NCBI GenBank assembly: GCA_017625695.1
Contig: JAGAKI010000020.1
Coordinates: forward strand, 1-64,000
Source: Clostridia bacterium
Lineage (GTDB): Bacteria; Bacillota; Clostridia; UMGS1840
Direction: 5' to 3'
DNA: 64,000 nucleotides
The notes under the pieces were generated by a model. That model saw only the letters and a program-made list of their open reading frames with translations, was not told the origin of the DNA and did no database searches. How positions within the stretch are numbered: the stretch's first letter is position 1; every line of letters starts with the position of its first letter. Below are positions 34,336-44,217 of this stretch, one piece after another. The translations under genes and the position numbers were made by a program.

Positions 34336-35433
34336 TCAGCGGTATTCCCGTGGAATGGAGGAATCAATCAACAAGGGATTGCAATCCGCCTTCACAATAT
34401 CATTGACATGGAGACTGCCGTCATTTTTCACAATGGCACAATACATTCCCACACGTCCCAAAATTTCATATTTCCCCTGATACAGATAGTTTTTTTTCCC
34501 AAAACTTCTCAGGTCGGTATAGATATAACGCAAAATATCGATAAAACGGAAGGCATCGATTAATTTTGTGGTGCCGAATCCGTCTTTATAGCCAATGCCA
34601 ATCACTGCGGTAGAAATATCTTCTTTTGCAGTATAGGTATTGCCGTAAGCAACATTATCTCCTTTTTTTAAGAAATTCACATCCAGAACCCGAACCTCTA
34701 AGTAAGCAAGACGATGCAATTTCACGGGAGATTTCATGGGTAAGCGTCCCAAAAAAGCAGAACCGATACGAACTGCATTACGTTTTTTGTTGGGATACAA
34801 CAGTGCACCGCAGGAATTGGCGCTATGAATCATCAGGGTTGCGAACAATTCGGGATTTTTCTCGTTTACTTTTGCCAAAATACGGTCAAACTGTTCATCC
34901 TGAATTTTAGTAAGCTGATATTTGGGTTCAAAGGAACAAGAATAATGAGTAAAAATCCCGGTAATTTGTACCGTTTTTCCGTGACACTCCAAAGCATCTA
35001 AGATTTCCTGTTCGTTGCGGTAAGAAAAACCGAATCGACCAAAACCGGTATCCACTTTGATGTGAACCATGGGTGCAAGTTCAGCTTCTTTGGATACGGT
35101 TGCAATCAAATCTAAATGAGCCGTTGCTCCAACGGTCAGAGTGACTCCTTTTTGCATCAGCTCTTTTAACATTTGAGGATTATTTTCAGGTGTCAGTAAC
35201 AAAACCGTTGCATTGGCAAAACGCTCATCACTTTTTAACGCAATGGCTTCTTTGGCTTCCGAAACGGCAAAATGGGTAATCCCCTGCTCCAATAAAAAAG
35301 CAGAATAAGGAATCAGCGACAGTCCGTAGCCGTCCCCTTTCACCACTGCAATCAGCGTATTTCCTTGACAAAAGGACTGGATTGTTTCAATATTTTCTTT
35401 TAGCTTATTGGTCTCAATTACCAGCTTTTTCAT
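34336..35433 (-). CDS. alr: Alanine racemase
   Basis: A 365-residue PLP enzyme supplying D-alanine for peptidoglycan. The PLP lysine is in AVVKGDGYG (about residue 34), HIKVDTGFGRFGF follows (about 124-136), then HSANSCGAL, RIGSAFLG, and the C-terminal catalytic tyrosine region VAYGNTYTA. The PLP motif is GDGYG instead of the usual ANAYG, a noticeable variant; racemases of other amino acids share this fold, so the substrate is not beyond doubt. It sits between a radical SAM gene and rmuC. Confidence 0.85.
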   Translation of the reverse strand: MKKLVIETNKLKENIETIQSFCQGNTLIAVVKGDGYGLSLIPYSAFLLEQGITHFAVSEAKEAIALKSDERFANATVLLLTPENNPQMLKELMQKGVTLTVGATAHLDLIATVSKEAELAPMVHIKVDTGFGRFGFSYRNEQEILDALECHGKTVQITGIFTHYSCSFEPKYQLTKIQDEQFDRILAKVNEKNPELFATLMIHSANSCGALLYPNKKRNAVRIGSAFLGRLPMKSPVKLHRLAYLEVRVLDVNFLKKGDNVAYGNTYTAKEDISTAVIGIGYKDGFGTTKLIDAFRFIDILRYIYTDLRSFGKKNYLYQGKYEILGRVGMYCAIVKNDGSLHVNDIVKADCNPLLIDSSIPREYR

Positions 35434-35459
35434 CGGATTGCTCCTTTCAAAAAAACAAA

Positions 35460-37301
35460 TTAACGGGCGTTACAAACGCTGTTGCATTGGTAACGGTTGG
35501 CACCGCAGCCGGCACATTTATCCTGACAGTTGGGAGTGGTCAGTACATCTTTTGCCGCTAAGAGTTCCCGTTGAAAGAATTCTTTCGTCACACCGCAGAA
35601 AGTAACCTCCCAGGGAAGTACTTCCTCTAAGGAGCGTTCTCTTTCGTTGTAGAAACTCATATCCACTCCGGCATTTTTGAATGCCTGCTGCCATTTTTCA
35701 AAGGAGAAATACTCATTCCAGCCGTCTAACTTACAGCCTAATTTATGAGCTTCCAAAATGACCTTACCCAGTTTTCTGTCGCCACGGGCAAATGCGGCTT
35801 CCAGCACAGAGGTTTCAGCATCATGCCAGTTTAAGCGGATATTTTTGGAACGCAAGCTTTCTTTTAGTAGATTTTGTTTTCGTAAAATGGTTTCAAACGA
35901 ATCCTGAGGTGCCCACTGAAACGGCGTATGGGGTTTTGGAACAAAGGTAGAAACCGATACGGTAATTCCGAACCGTTTCCCACGTTTTTCTTTGGGAACG
36001 GCATAATATAAGGATTCAATTTTTTTCACCAATTCGCTGATACCCAACACATCCTCATCAGTTTCAAAGGGAAGTCCAATCATAAAGTAAAGCTTTACGG
36101 TGGACCATCCGTTTTCATAAGCAAACTGCATGGTGTTTAAAATGGTTTCTTCCGAAATATTTTTATTGATAATATCTCTCATTCTCTGAGTTCCCGCTTC
36201 GGGGGCAAAGGTGAGAGAGCTTTTTCTCACTTCCGATAAGCTTTCCAGTGCTTCCTCATGGAAGTTGTCGATACGTAAGGACGGAAGTGCTAAATTAATC
36301 ATATTTTCTCTGGTAAAGGTATTGAGTTTTGCTTTCAAATCCTTTAAACCTAAGTAATCGCTGGTGCTTAACGAAGAAAGCGAAATTTCTTCATAACCGG
36401 TACTGCAAAAAGATAATTTTGCAAGTTCGGACAGCTTGTCCGCATCCTTTTCCCGCTTGGGACGATAGATATACCCCGCCTGACAGAAACGACAGCCTCT
36501 CATACAGCCACGCATCACTTCCAAGGTGATTCTGTCATGCACCGCTTCGGTAAAAGGAACCACCAACTTGGTAGGAAATACCGCATTGGACAAATCGGTA
36601 ATCACAGTTTTTTCCACAGTTTTGGAAATTGATTTCACGGTGCCGTCGTCGTTGTATTCCACTTCCACCAAAGAAGGAACATATACCCCTTGCAAGGAGG
36701 AAAGCTTTTCTAAAATTTCCGTTTTGCTTAAGCCTTTTTTCTTGCCTTCCAAAATGATGTCAGAAACCTGAAGGATCACGTCTTCTCCTTCCCCAATCAT
36801 AAAGAAGTCGATAAAATCCGCAAGCGGTTCCGGATTAAATGCACAGGGTCCGCCGGCACAAACTAAGGGGAAAGTATCATCACGTTCACATGCCAACAGC
36901 GGAATTTCCGCCAGGGAAAGCATAGACAAAATGGATGAATAGGAAAGCTCATACTGCAGGGTAAAGCCGATAACATCATGCATTTTTAAGGGCATTTTAC
37001 TTTCCAGAGAATACAAAGGAATGCCATGTTCCCGCATTTTGTCTTCCATATCCTGCCCCACCATAAAGGCACGTTCCGCCCAGATGTCTTCCCTACGGTT
37101 TAAGATATCGTATAAAATTTTGATTCCCAGATGGGACATCCCGATTTCATATAAATCGGGAAAACAAAAGGTAAAATGCAAATCGGTTTTGTCCCAGTCT
37201 TTTTCTACGCTATTATATTCTCCGCCGGCATAACGGGCAGGTTTTTCCACATCAGCTAAAATTGCTTCCAGCTGATATTCCAAATTTTTATTTTCTACCA
37301 T
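35460..37301 (-). CDS. B12-binding-domain radical SAM protein, TIGR03960 family
   Basis: A 613-residue protein: an N-terminal cobalamin-binding-like domain (about 40-190), then a radical SAM core with EVMRGCMRGCRFCQAGYIYRP carrying the CxxxCxxC motif (about 250), and a C-terminal cysteine-rich end (CQDKCAGCGANRYQC) that may hold another metal site. The family is widespread in Clostridia, commonly beside the TIGR03936 gene and the rplU cluster; here it instead precedes alr and trails trmFO, and rplU lies about 15 kb away. Function unproven; RNA or cell-envelope modification has been suggested for relatives. Confidence 0.88.
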   Translation of the reverse strand: MVENKNLEYQLEAILADVEKPARYAGGEYNSVEKDWDKTDLHFTFCFPDLYEIGMSHLGIKILYDILNRREDIWAERAFMVGQDMEDKMREHGIPLYSLESKMPLKMHDVIGFTLQYELSYSSILSMLSLAEIPLLACERDDTFPLVCAGGPCAFNPEPLADFIDFFMIGEGEDVILQVSDIILEGKKKGLSKTEILEKLSSLQGVYVPSLVEVEYNDDGTVKSISKTVEKTVITDLSNAVFPTKLVVPFTEAVHDRITLEVMRGCMRGCRFCQAGYIYRPKREKDADKLSELAKLSFCSTGYEEISLSSLSTSDYLGLKDLKAKLNTFTRENMINLALPSLRIDNFHEEALESLSEVRKSSLTFAPEAGTQRMRDIINKNISEETILNTMQFAYENGWSTVKLYFMIGLPFETDEDVLGISELVKKIESLYYAVPKEKRGKRFGITVSVSTFVPKPHTPFQWAPQDSFETILRKQNLLKESLRSKNIRLNWHDAETSVLEAAFARGDRKLGKVILEAHKLGCKLDGWNEYFSFEKWQQAFKNAGVDMSFYNERERSLEEVLPWEVTFCGVTKEFFQRELLAAKDVLTTPNCQDKCAGCGANRYQCNSVCNAR

Positions 37302-38633
37302 TTACACTTCCCCTTTTAAGCAGTTGTTTTCCATAATAAATGTTTTCATTTTTTCCAAAGCAATGTTGGCAATTTTTTCATAGCGCTCCTGCTTGGATTT
37401 AATACGCTCATCAAGTTTCGGTAAAATACCGAAATTCATATTCATCGGTTGAAAATTCTCAATTGTTTCATCGGTAATATAAGACAGTAATGAACCAAAT
37501 GCCGTTTCTCTGGGAAAGGTAATCAGTTCTTTTCCGCTCAGATATAAATAGGCATTGACCCCTGCCAAAAAACCGGATGCCATCGATTCCACATATCCCT
37601 CAACCCCGGTCATCTGACCTGCAAAAAACAGATTGGGGTGCCGTTTTACCTGATTGGTGGGTAAGAGGTTTTTGGGAGCATTGATGTAAGTATTCCGATG
37701 CATCACACCGTAACGTAAAAACTCAGCGTGTTCCAGTCCGGGAATCATAGAAAAGATACGTTTTTGTTCTGGAAAAGTAAGGTTGGTCTGAAATCCTACC
37801 AGATTATACATCGTATCTTCGGTATTTTCCTGGCGAAGCTGAACCACAGCGTGATACTCTTTATTAGTAACCGGGTCGGGAAGTCCTACCGGCTTCATAG
37901 GACCGAACAGCAACGTTTTTTCCCCACGCTTTGCCATGACTTCCACCGGCATACAACCTTCAAACACCTTGATTTTCTTTTCTTCCTCCAGATGAAGCGG
38001 AGCAAGCTTTGCCGAAATCAATTCCTGATAAAAAGCATCGTACTGCTCTTTGGTAAAAGGACAGTTGATATAGTCGGCACTCCCTTTTCCATACCGTGCC
38101 ATTTTATAGCAAACAGACATATCAATGCTGTCTTTTGCCACCACAGGAGCTGCCGCATCAAAAAAATACAGACTTTCTTCTCCCAAAAGCTTGGCAATTT
38201 CTTTTGCTAACGGCTCGGAAGTCAGCGGTCCTGTTGCCACAATACAAACACCATCGGGAATTTCGGTGATTTCTTCGGACACCACCGTAATATTCGGATG
38301 ATTTTTAATTTTTTCAGTAATGTAAGCCGAAAATTTATCACGGTCTACCGCCAGAGCATCCCCCGCCGGAACACGGGAAAGCTCAGCACTTTCCATGCAC
38401 AAAGAACCCAACAGGCGAAGCTCCTCTTTTAACAGTCCGCAAGCATTGGAAATACGGTTTCCCTTTAAAGAATTGGAGCAAACCAGTTCTGCAAGCATAT
38501 CCGAATGGTGAGCAGGAGAATACTTTTTCGGTTTCATTTCGTAAAGAGTAACCTTAGCTCCTAAACGGGCTGCGGCGTAGGCAGCTTCTACCCCTGCCAG
38601 GCCTCCGCCCACAACAGTAATTTTCTCGTTCAT
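37302..38633 (-). CDS. trmFO: Methylenetetrahydrofolate-tRNA-(uracil-54-C5)-methyltransferase
   Basis: A 443-residue flavoprotein that makes ribothymidine at tRNA position 54 using methylenetetrahydrofolate. The FAD-binding loop VVGGGLAGVEAAYAAARLGA lies at residues 7-26, then HHSDMLAELVCSNSLKGN (about 42-59, containing the catalytic cysteine), and the C-terminal GVEGYVESMASGFLAGVNA. Part of a dprA-topA-trmFO run conserved in Bacillota, one base from the next gene's stop codon. Confidence 0.97.
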   Translation of the reverse strand: MNEKITVVGGGLAGVEAAYAAARLGAKVTLYEMKPKKYSPAHHSDMLAELVCSNSLKGNRISNACGLLKEELRLLGSLCMESAELSRVPAGDALAVDRDKFSAYITEKIKNHPNITVVSEEITEIPDGVCIVATGPLTSEPLAKEIAKLLGEESLYFFDAAAPVVAKDSIDMSVCYKMARYGKGSADYINCPFTKEQYDAFYQELISAKLAPLHLEEEKKIKVFEGCMPVEVMAKRGEKTLLFGPMKPVGLPDPVTNKEYHAVVQLRQENTEDTMYNLVGFQTNLTFPEQKRIFSMIPGLEHAEFLRYGVMHRNTYINAPKNLLPTNQVKRHPNLFFAGQMTGVEGYVESMASGFLAGVNAYLYLSGKELITFPRETAFGSLLSYITDETIENFQPMNMNFGILPKLDERIKSKQERYEKIANIALEKMKTFIMENNCLKGEV

Positions 38634-38636
38634 AGT

Positions 38637-40793
38637 TTATTCCTTTGCAGAGGATTTTTTCGTTGTAGTTTTCTTAGCGGTTGTTTTTTTTGCCGTTTTT
38701 TTCTCTGTTTTTGCTTTCGGCTTGGGTGCACACAGTTCACAAGCCTCGTTGGAGCAATATTCCTTACCGCCACGCTGATACTTTTTCAAAATCATATAGC
38801 TTCCGCACTTTTCACAAAACTTTCCGGTGGGTTTATCCCAGGATGCAAAATCACATTCGGGATATTTTTCGCAACCGTAAAAAATCTTTCCGGTACGGGA
38901 TTTTCTCTCTAAAATCTTATTGCCGCATTTGGGACAGGGAATATTTTCAATTTCTTTCACCAGAGGTTTGGTGGTTTTACATTCCGGATAATTGGGACAA
39001 GCCAAAAACTTACCGAATTTTCCGCTTTTAATCACCATATTGGCACCGCATTTATCACAAAGCACATCAGAAACTTCGGGAGTTTTTTCCACCGTTTCAT
39101 CTGCAGTTTCCAATTCTTTTTTAAAGTCCTGATAGAAAGAATCCAAAACTTCTTTCCAATGTTTTCCGGATTCAATACCATCCAGATTTTCTTCCATTTT
39201 TGCGGTGAACTGCTCATCCACAATGTTGGCAAAACTTTTCTTCATTACATCGGTCACCAAACAACCCAACTGAGTGGGTTTCAAAGTTTTGCCTTCTTTT
39301 TCGATATATTCACGGCTCAATACAGTGAAAATAGTGGGAGCATAGGTAGACGGACGTCCGATTCCTTTTTCTTCCAACGCTTTAATCAGGCTTGCTTCCG
39401 TATAACGTGCAGGAGGTGCGGTGAAGTTCTGTTTTTCGTTCAGCTTAGCAATACTCAATGCTTCCCCTTCGGTTAATGTGGGGATTTTCACCTTGTCATC
39501 CTCTTCCTCATCAGGAGAAAGATAGAATTTCATACAGCCGTCAAAGGTCATATTCTGCATAGAAGAACGGAACTGATAAGTTGCTGCCTCTCCTGCCGCT
39601 TCAATTTCAACAGTCAACACATCAAACAATGCCGGCTTTAATTGAGAAGATACAAATCGGTTCCAGATCAGCTTATACAGCTTATACTGGTCATTGGTCA
39701 AGGATGATTTAATCATATCCGGCTCCAGATCAATATAAGTAGGACGAATTGCTTCATGTGCATCCTGAGCATTGGCACCTTTTTTCTTGTACACATTGGG
39801 TTTGTCGGGATAATACTCTTTTCCAATATTGGAAATGGTATATTCCTTTGCCGCCTGTACCGCTTCTGCCGCCACCCGAAGGCTGTCTGTTCTCATATAG
39901 GTAATCAGACCCAAAAGTCCTTTTCCCGCAATGTCTACCCCTTCATATAACGCCTGAGCAACCGACATGGTTTTCCGGGAGGTGAAATTCAGCTTACGTG
40001 AAGCGTCCTGCTGCAAGGTACTGGTGCTGTACGGCGGAAATGCATACCGTTTTTTCACCGATTTTTTCACACTTTTTACCGTAACATCGGATGTTTGTAA
40101 CTGTTCCAGCACCAGACGGGTGGTTGCTTCATCGTGAAGTTCCAGTTTTTTTCCGTTTTTACCATACAGACGGGAAGAAAACTTCTTCTTATCTTCAGTC
40201 TGGAACGTAGCGTCTACAGTCCAGTATTCTTCAGGTTTAAATTTGTTAATCTCTTCTTCTCTGTCGCAAATCATACGGACAGTAACCGACTGTACTCTGC
40301 CGGCGGACAATCCTTTTCTGATTTTTTTCCAGAGGAACGGGCTTAATTTATACCCCACAATACGGTCCAATACACGACGTGCCTGCTGTGCATCCACCAA
40401 ATCCAAATCAATTTTACGGGGTGCTTTCATTGCCTCGGTAACTGCTGTTTTGGTGATTTCATTAAAGGTAACACGGCAAGGCTCGTTTTCATCAATTTTT
40501 AAAATATTTGCAATATGCCAGCTGATGGCTTCCCCTTCGCGGTCAGGGTCCGTTGCAAGATAAACACGGTCTGCGGTTTTGGAAAGCTGGCTGAGTTTTT
40601 TCACCAATTCCTTACGTTCCGGCATAATCTGATATTTGGGTTCAAAATTATTTTCAATATCAACTCCCATGGTTTTCTTGGGTAAATCCCGCAGATGTCC
40701 CATAGAAGCGATAACCTCATATCCGCTTCCCAAGTATTTTTCAATGGTTTTCGCCTTGGCAGGTGACTCCACGATAATTAAATTCTGTGCCAT
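38637..40793 (-). CDS. topA: DNA topoisomerase I
   Basis: A 718-residue type IA topoisomerase relaxing negative supercoils. It begins with the Toprim domain (LIIVESPAKAKTIEKYL, DPDREGEAI); the active-site tyrosine is in GLITYMRTDS (about 305-314); three C4 zinc ribbons follow (about 565-680: CDKCGANM..., CPKCGNKIL..., CEKCGSYMI...). The lysine/alanine/threonine tail (about 690-718) is a low-complexity basic extension. Located between dprA and trmFO. Confidence 0.97.
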   Translation of the reverse strand: MAQNLIIVESPAKAKTIEKYLGSGYEVIASMGHLRDLPKKTMGVDIENNFEPKYQIMPERKELVKKLSQLSKTADRVYLATDPDREGEAISWHIANILKIDENEPCRVTFNEITKTAVTEAMKAPRKIDLDLVDAQQARRVLDRIVGYKLSPFLWKKIRKGLSAGRVQSVTVRMICDREEEINKFKPEEYWTVDATFQTEDKKKFSSRLYGKNGKKLELHDEATTRLVLEQLQTSDVTVKSVKKSVKKRYAFPPYSTSTLQQDASRKLNFTSRKTMSVAQALYEGVDIAGKGLLGLITYMRTDSLRVAAEAVQAAKEYTISNIGKEYYPDKPNVYKKKGANAQDAHEAIRPTYIDLEPDMIKSSLTNDQYKLYKLIWNRFVSSQLKPALFDVLTVEIEAAGEAATYQFRSSMQNMTFDGCMKFYLSPDEEEDDKVKIPTLTEGEALSIAKLNEKQNFTAPPARYTEASLIKALEEKGIGRPSTYAPTIFTVLSREYIEKEGKTLKPTQLGCLVTDVMKKSFANIVDEQFTAKMEENLDGIESGKHWKEVLDSFYQDFKKELETADETVEKTPEVSDVLCDKCGANMVIKSGKFGKFLACPNYPECKTTKPLVKEIENIPCPKCGNKILERKSRTGKIFYGCEKYPECDFASWDKPTGKFCEKCGSYMILKKYQRGGKEYCSNEACELCAPKPKAKTEKKTAKKTTAKKTTTKKSSAKE

Positions 40794-40819
40794 TTTTTAT
40801 CTCCTTTTTATATTCCGGT

Positions 40820-41953
40820 TTACAGCTTTAATGCATAGGAATTTCCCGGAACCATATATACAATATCCTTAATCATTAACAAAGTAAGTACACCGTTAAC
40901 CTTACCGGCAGGAAGTCCGGTTCTGCGGACAATATCATCAATATAGCGGGGTTTTTCGGAAAGATGTTCTAAAATTGCCTTTTCTTCCGGAGATAAACCC
41001 CTGAGAGAACGAAGATACTGTTCGTGAGGTACAGTATGTTTTTTCACTTCCTGATACAAATATTCCGGGAAACGGTCTACATAGCGTTCCACAATATCGG
41101 AAGGACAGGTTGCCATCAGTGCAAATTCCTTGAGCAACTGGTTGGTACCACGGCTGTTTTCCGCATAGATGTTATTGGGAATGGCAAAAACATCTTTTCC
41201 CTGATTGTTGGCGTGATCGGCAGTAAATAACGAACCGCTGTCCAGATTTCCCTCTACCACCAGAGTTCCCATGGTAAGAGCACTGATAATACGGTTTCTT
41301 TGAGGAAAACTGTAGTGTGCAGGTTTGGTTCCCGGCGGATATTCACTGAGCACGCATCCAAATTCCAGGATATACTCATATAACTCCTGATTGCATTTGG
41401 GATATACCACATCTACTCCGTTTCCCAATACTGCTACGGTGGGTTTTCCGGCTTTTAAAGCACCCAGATGCGCTTGTGCATCACAACCGTCTGCCATTCC
41501 GCTAACGACCAGCAAACCGCTTTGTGCGAGAGCTTTGCCAAAGTCAAAAGCAGTTCGTCTGCCGTATTCGGTCAAATCTCTGGTACCAACAATGGCAAAG
41601 GCCGGAATTTTATCAAACTCGAAATGTTTTCCTTTTTCATATAGCACTAACGGCGGTGCATAAATTACCGATAAACAATCGGGATATCCTTCTTCTCCGT
41701 AACAGTAAACCGAAATTCTCTGGTGAATACACTCTTCGATCACACCGTTGGCATAATCCAGATTTTTATTTTTTAACGCCATCTTCTGCTTTTCGGGCAA
41801 AAATGCGATTTTATCAATTTCATCTGAAGTTAAATCATACACTGCTCTTGCAGAGCCAAAGCTTGTCAACAGTTGTTTGATTCGCTGATTGCCAAATCCA
41901 ACCAACTGATTCAGCCAGATGGCATATTTTGCATTATTTGCTATGATCGCCAT
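40820..41953 (-). CDS. dprA: DNA-processing protein DprA
   Basis: A 377-residue protein of the natural transformation pathway that loads RecA on incoming single strands. The Rossmann-like domain carries AIVGTRDLTEYGRR, VVSGMADGCDAQAHLGAL and FPQRNRIISALTMGTLVVEG. A winged-helix-like C-terminus follows (about 310-377, VRRTGLPAGKVNGVLTLL). I start it at MAIIANN (41953), with GGAG upstream, overlapping lgt by 20 bp. The 19-codon longer frame lies inside lgt. Confidence 0.95.
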   Translation of the reverse strand: MAIIANNAKYAIWLNQLVGFGNQRIKQLLTSFGSARAVYDLTSDEIDKIAFLPEKQKMALKNKNLDYANGVIEECIHQRISVYCYGEEGYPDCLSVIYAPPLVLYEKGKHFEFDKIPAFAIVGTRDLTEYGRRTAFDFGKALAQSGLLVVSGMADGCDAQAHLGALKAGKPTVAVLGNGVDVVYPKCNQELYEYILEFGCVLSEYPPGTKPAHYSFPQRNRIISALTMGTLVVEGNLDSGSLFTADHANNQGKDVFAIPNNIYAENSRGTNQLLKEFALMATCPSDIVERYVDRFPEYLYQEVKKHTVPHEQYLRSLRGLSPEEKAILEHLSEKPRYIDDIVRRTGLPAGKVNGVLTLLMIKDIVYMVPGNSYALKL

Positions 41954-42881
41954 TTTTATTTGGTTCTCCTTCCTTACTTTGTTCCAACTCTTGATTGGAA
42001 GTGATATCAATTACATCGTCTGATGATTCGTTATACTTGTTTTTGGATTCTTCTGTAACCGTTCTTCGACGGGACCGGACAAACAACAGGATTCCAAACA
42101 AAAAAGTTACTGCTCCTACCCATTGGGATATCCGCAAATCAAAGAATTTCAAACTGTCGGTCCGTAACCCCTCAATAAAGCATCTTCCCAAGCCATACCA
42201 GGAAAGATAAAGCCAAAACACCTCTCCGTGGTGTTTTTTCTTCTTATGAAACAGTCCCAGTATGAATGCCCCCAGCAAATTCCATAAAGATTCATATAAA
42301 AACGTGGGATGAACCCCCAATTCAGAAGTCACTGCCATCCCCTCAAGCTGCATTCTCTCCAGCTTTTTTCGGATCACGTTTCCGCTCATGGCAAACAGCG
42401 AATTGGTATTGGTACCGAAAGCTTCCTGATTCACAAAATTTCCCCATCTTCCAACCGCTTGACCGATGATCAAACCAAAGACACCCATATCAAACAGCTG
42501 AAGTACATTTTGTTTCTTCACTCTGGCGTATATGTAGGTGGAAATCACCGCACCGATGACTGCACCATATATAGCGATTCCACCCTCCCAGATTTTAAAC
42601 ACATCCCACAAATTATCGCGATATGCCGAAAAATTAAATCCCACATAATAAATACGTGCTGCAACAATGGCACTGGGAAGTCCCCACAACAGCACATCAT
42701 ACAAATACTCGGTATCCAGATGTTCTTTTTTTGCAAATCGGCAGGCATAGAGAAATCCCAGAATAACACCCAACAAAATGATAATAGCATACCAATGAAC
42801 AGTGATGCCAGTTCCAAACAAAGAAAAACTGGGAGACAGCTGAACTGTTAAGCCAAGATTAGGAAAAGTAATGGTATCCAT
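41934..42881 (-). CDS. lgt: Prolipoprotein diacylglyceryl transferase
   Basis: A 315-residue seven-helix membrane enzyme that transfers diacylglycerol from phosphatidylglycerol to the lipobox cysteine of lipoproteins. The Lgt signature GRWGNFVNQEAFG (about 140-152) and HPTFLYESLWNL with GLGRCFIEGLR are present. The C-terminal 40 residues form an unusual hydrophilic, acidic tail (SSDDVIDITSNQELEQSKE). It follows the yfmF-yfmH pair. Confidence 0.95.
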   Translation of the reverse strand: MDTITFPNLGLTVQLSPSFSLFGTGITVHWYAIIILLGVILGFLYACRFAKKEHLDTEYLYDVLLWGLPSAIVAARIYYVGFNFSAYRDNLWDVFKIWEGGIAIYGAVIGAVISTYIYARVKKQNVLQLFDMGVFGLIIGQAVGRWGNFVNQEAFGTNTNSLFAMSGNVIRKKLERMQLEGMAVTSELGVHPTFLYESLWNLLGAFILGLFHKKKKHHGEVFWLYLSWYGLGRCFIEGLRTDSLKFFDLRISQWVGAVTFLFGILLFVRSRRRTVTEESKNKYNESSDDVIDITSNQELEQSKEGEPNKNGDHSK

Positions 42882-42917
42882 TTTTGTGTTCTCCTTTACT
42901 GCAACAGAATCCCTTGA

Positions 42918-44201
42918 TTATTTTGCCACGGGATGCATTTCGGAAACAGCATAGTGTTCATTGAAAATTTCCTGCATCCGTCTGAGCAAAATTTCCTCAG
43001 TAATGGTAGGATAAATTTCTAAGAAATCAAATGCACCGATTCCGTAGAAATAGTTGGAAGAAAACTGGTTGGCAACCGCTTCAATAGAATCATAAGCACG
43101 AATCTGACGTCCGATTGCCGCCTTTTTGTAACGTTCTACATCTTCTTTTCTGAACCCTTCCTGTTTTGCTGATTCAATCCCCAAAAGCACCGCTTCCACC
43201 GTTTTATCGATGTCTTTTGCTTCTCCGTTCAAAAAGGTTGCAAAATAAGTGTCAGAATTGAGACAGTCAAATCCAAAGGTATCGTTAATCAGACCTTGTT
43301 GATACAGTTTATTATAAAGAGGTGCGGACTGAGAAAACAGCATTTTTAAAATCAGTCCGGTTTCCATATTTTTGCGGAGCAGTTCTTTTCCGGTCAGTCC
43401 CACATGGTTTTCTTTGAACCCTAAAATAAAGCTGGGTTGAGACACGCTCATTTCCTTTACAATACGTTTCTGTTTTACGCAGTCCGGTTCCGCATACTGT
43501 TTTCTGACTACAGAAAACGGAATCTCTTTTTTCTTTACATTTTTGTCTACCAGGTTGGCAACGTCAGAAATATCTACATCCCCAGCCACAAACAGCACCA
43601 TATTTTCAGGATGATAGAAGGTATTGTAAATCTGATATAATAAATCCTGATTAATCTGGGCAATGGATTCTACCGTTCCCGCAATATCGTTTCTGACGGG
43701 ATTGGTGTGATAGAGTGCTTCCAATGCATTGTTAAACAACCGCCATTCAGGGTCATCATCATACATTTTGATTTCCTGAGCGATGATTCCCTGTTCCTTG
43801 GCAACGTTTTCCACCGTAAAATAGGGTTCGTTTACATAGGAAAGCAGTACATCTAAATTTTCATTAAAATGCTCACTGCAGGAAAACAGATATCCTGTCA
43901 TATCGTGAGAGGTAAACGCATTGGCATTTCCGCCGGTTTTGGAAAACAAATCAAATGCATTTCCGCCGCCGGGTAATTCAAAGAGTTTATGCTCTAAAAA
44001 GTGTGCAATGCCCATAGGGTCATTGATTTCTTGATCTCCTATCAGATAGGAGGTATCAATCGAGCCGTATTTTACGGAATAAATCGCATATTTTTTGGAA
44101 AATCCTTTTTTCGGCAGAACGAATACATCCAATCCGCTTTCGTGAGTACCGAAATACAGAGTTTCTCCTAATCTTTCTTCCACTTTTTTCTGAAACTGCA
44201 C
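42918..44201 (-). CDS. M16 family peptidase, YfmH-like (catalytic partner)
   Basis: A 427-residue M16 (pitrilysin-type) peptidase with the inverted zinc motif HFLEH (about 68-72) and the downstream glutamate region. Start is overlapped by neither neighbour. Its partner immediately upstream lacks the motif, so the two probably form a heterodimer as in the YfmF/YfmH pair associated with EF-P 5-aminopentanol modification in Bacillus. No efp gene is in the window. Confidence 0.88.
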   Translation of the reverse strand: MQFQKKVEERLGETLYFGTHESGLDVFVLPKKGFSKKYAIYSVKYGSIDTSYLIGDQEINDPMGIAHFLEHKLFELPGGGNAFDLFSKTGGNANAFTSHDMTGYLFSCSEHFNENLDVLLSYVNEPYFTVENVAKEQGIIAQEIKMYDDDPEWRLFNNALEALYHTNPVRNDIAGTVESIAQINQDLLYQIYNTFYHPENMVLFVAGDVDISDVANLVDKNVKKKEIPFSVVRKQYAEPDCVKQKRIVKEMSVSQPSFILGFKENHVGLTGKELLRKNMETGLILKMLFSQSAPLYNKLYQQGLINDTFGFDCLNSDTYFATFLNGEAKDIDKTVEAVLLGIESAKQEGFRKEDVERYKKAAIGRQIRAYDSIEAVANQFSSNYFYGIGAFDFLEIYPTITEEILLRRMQEIFNEHYAVSEMHPVAK

Positions 44202-44217
44202 AATGATTCCTCCTTTC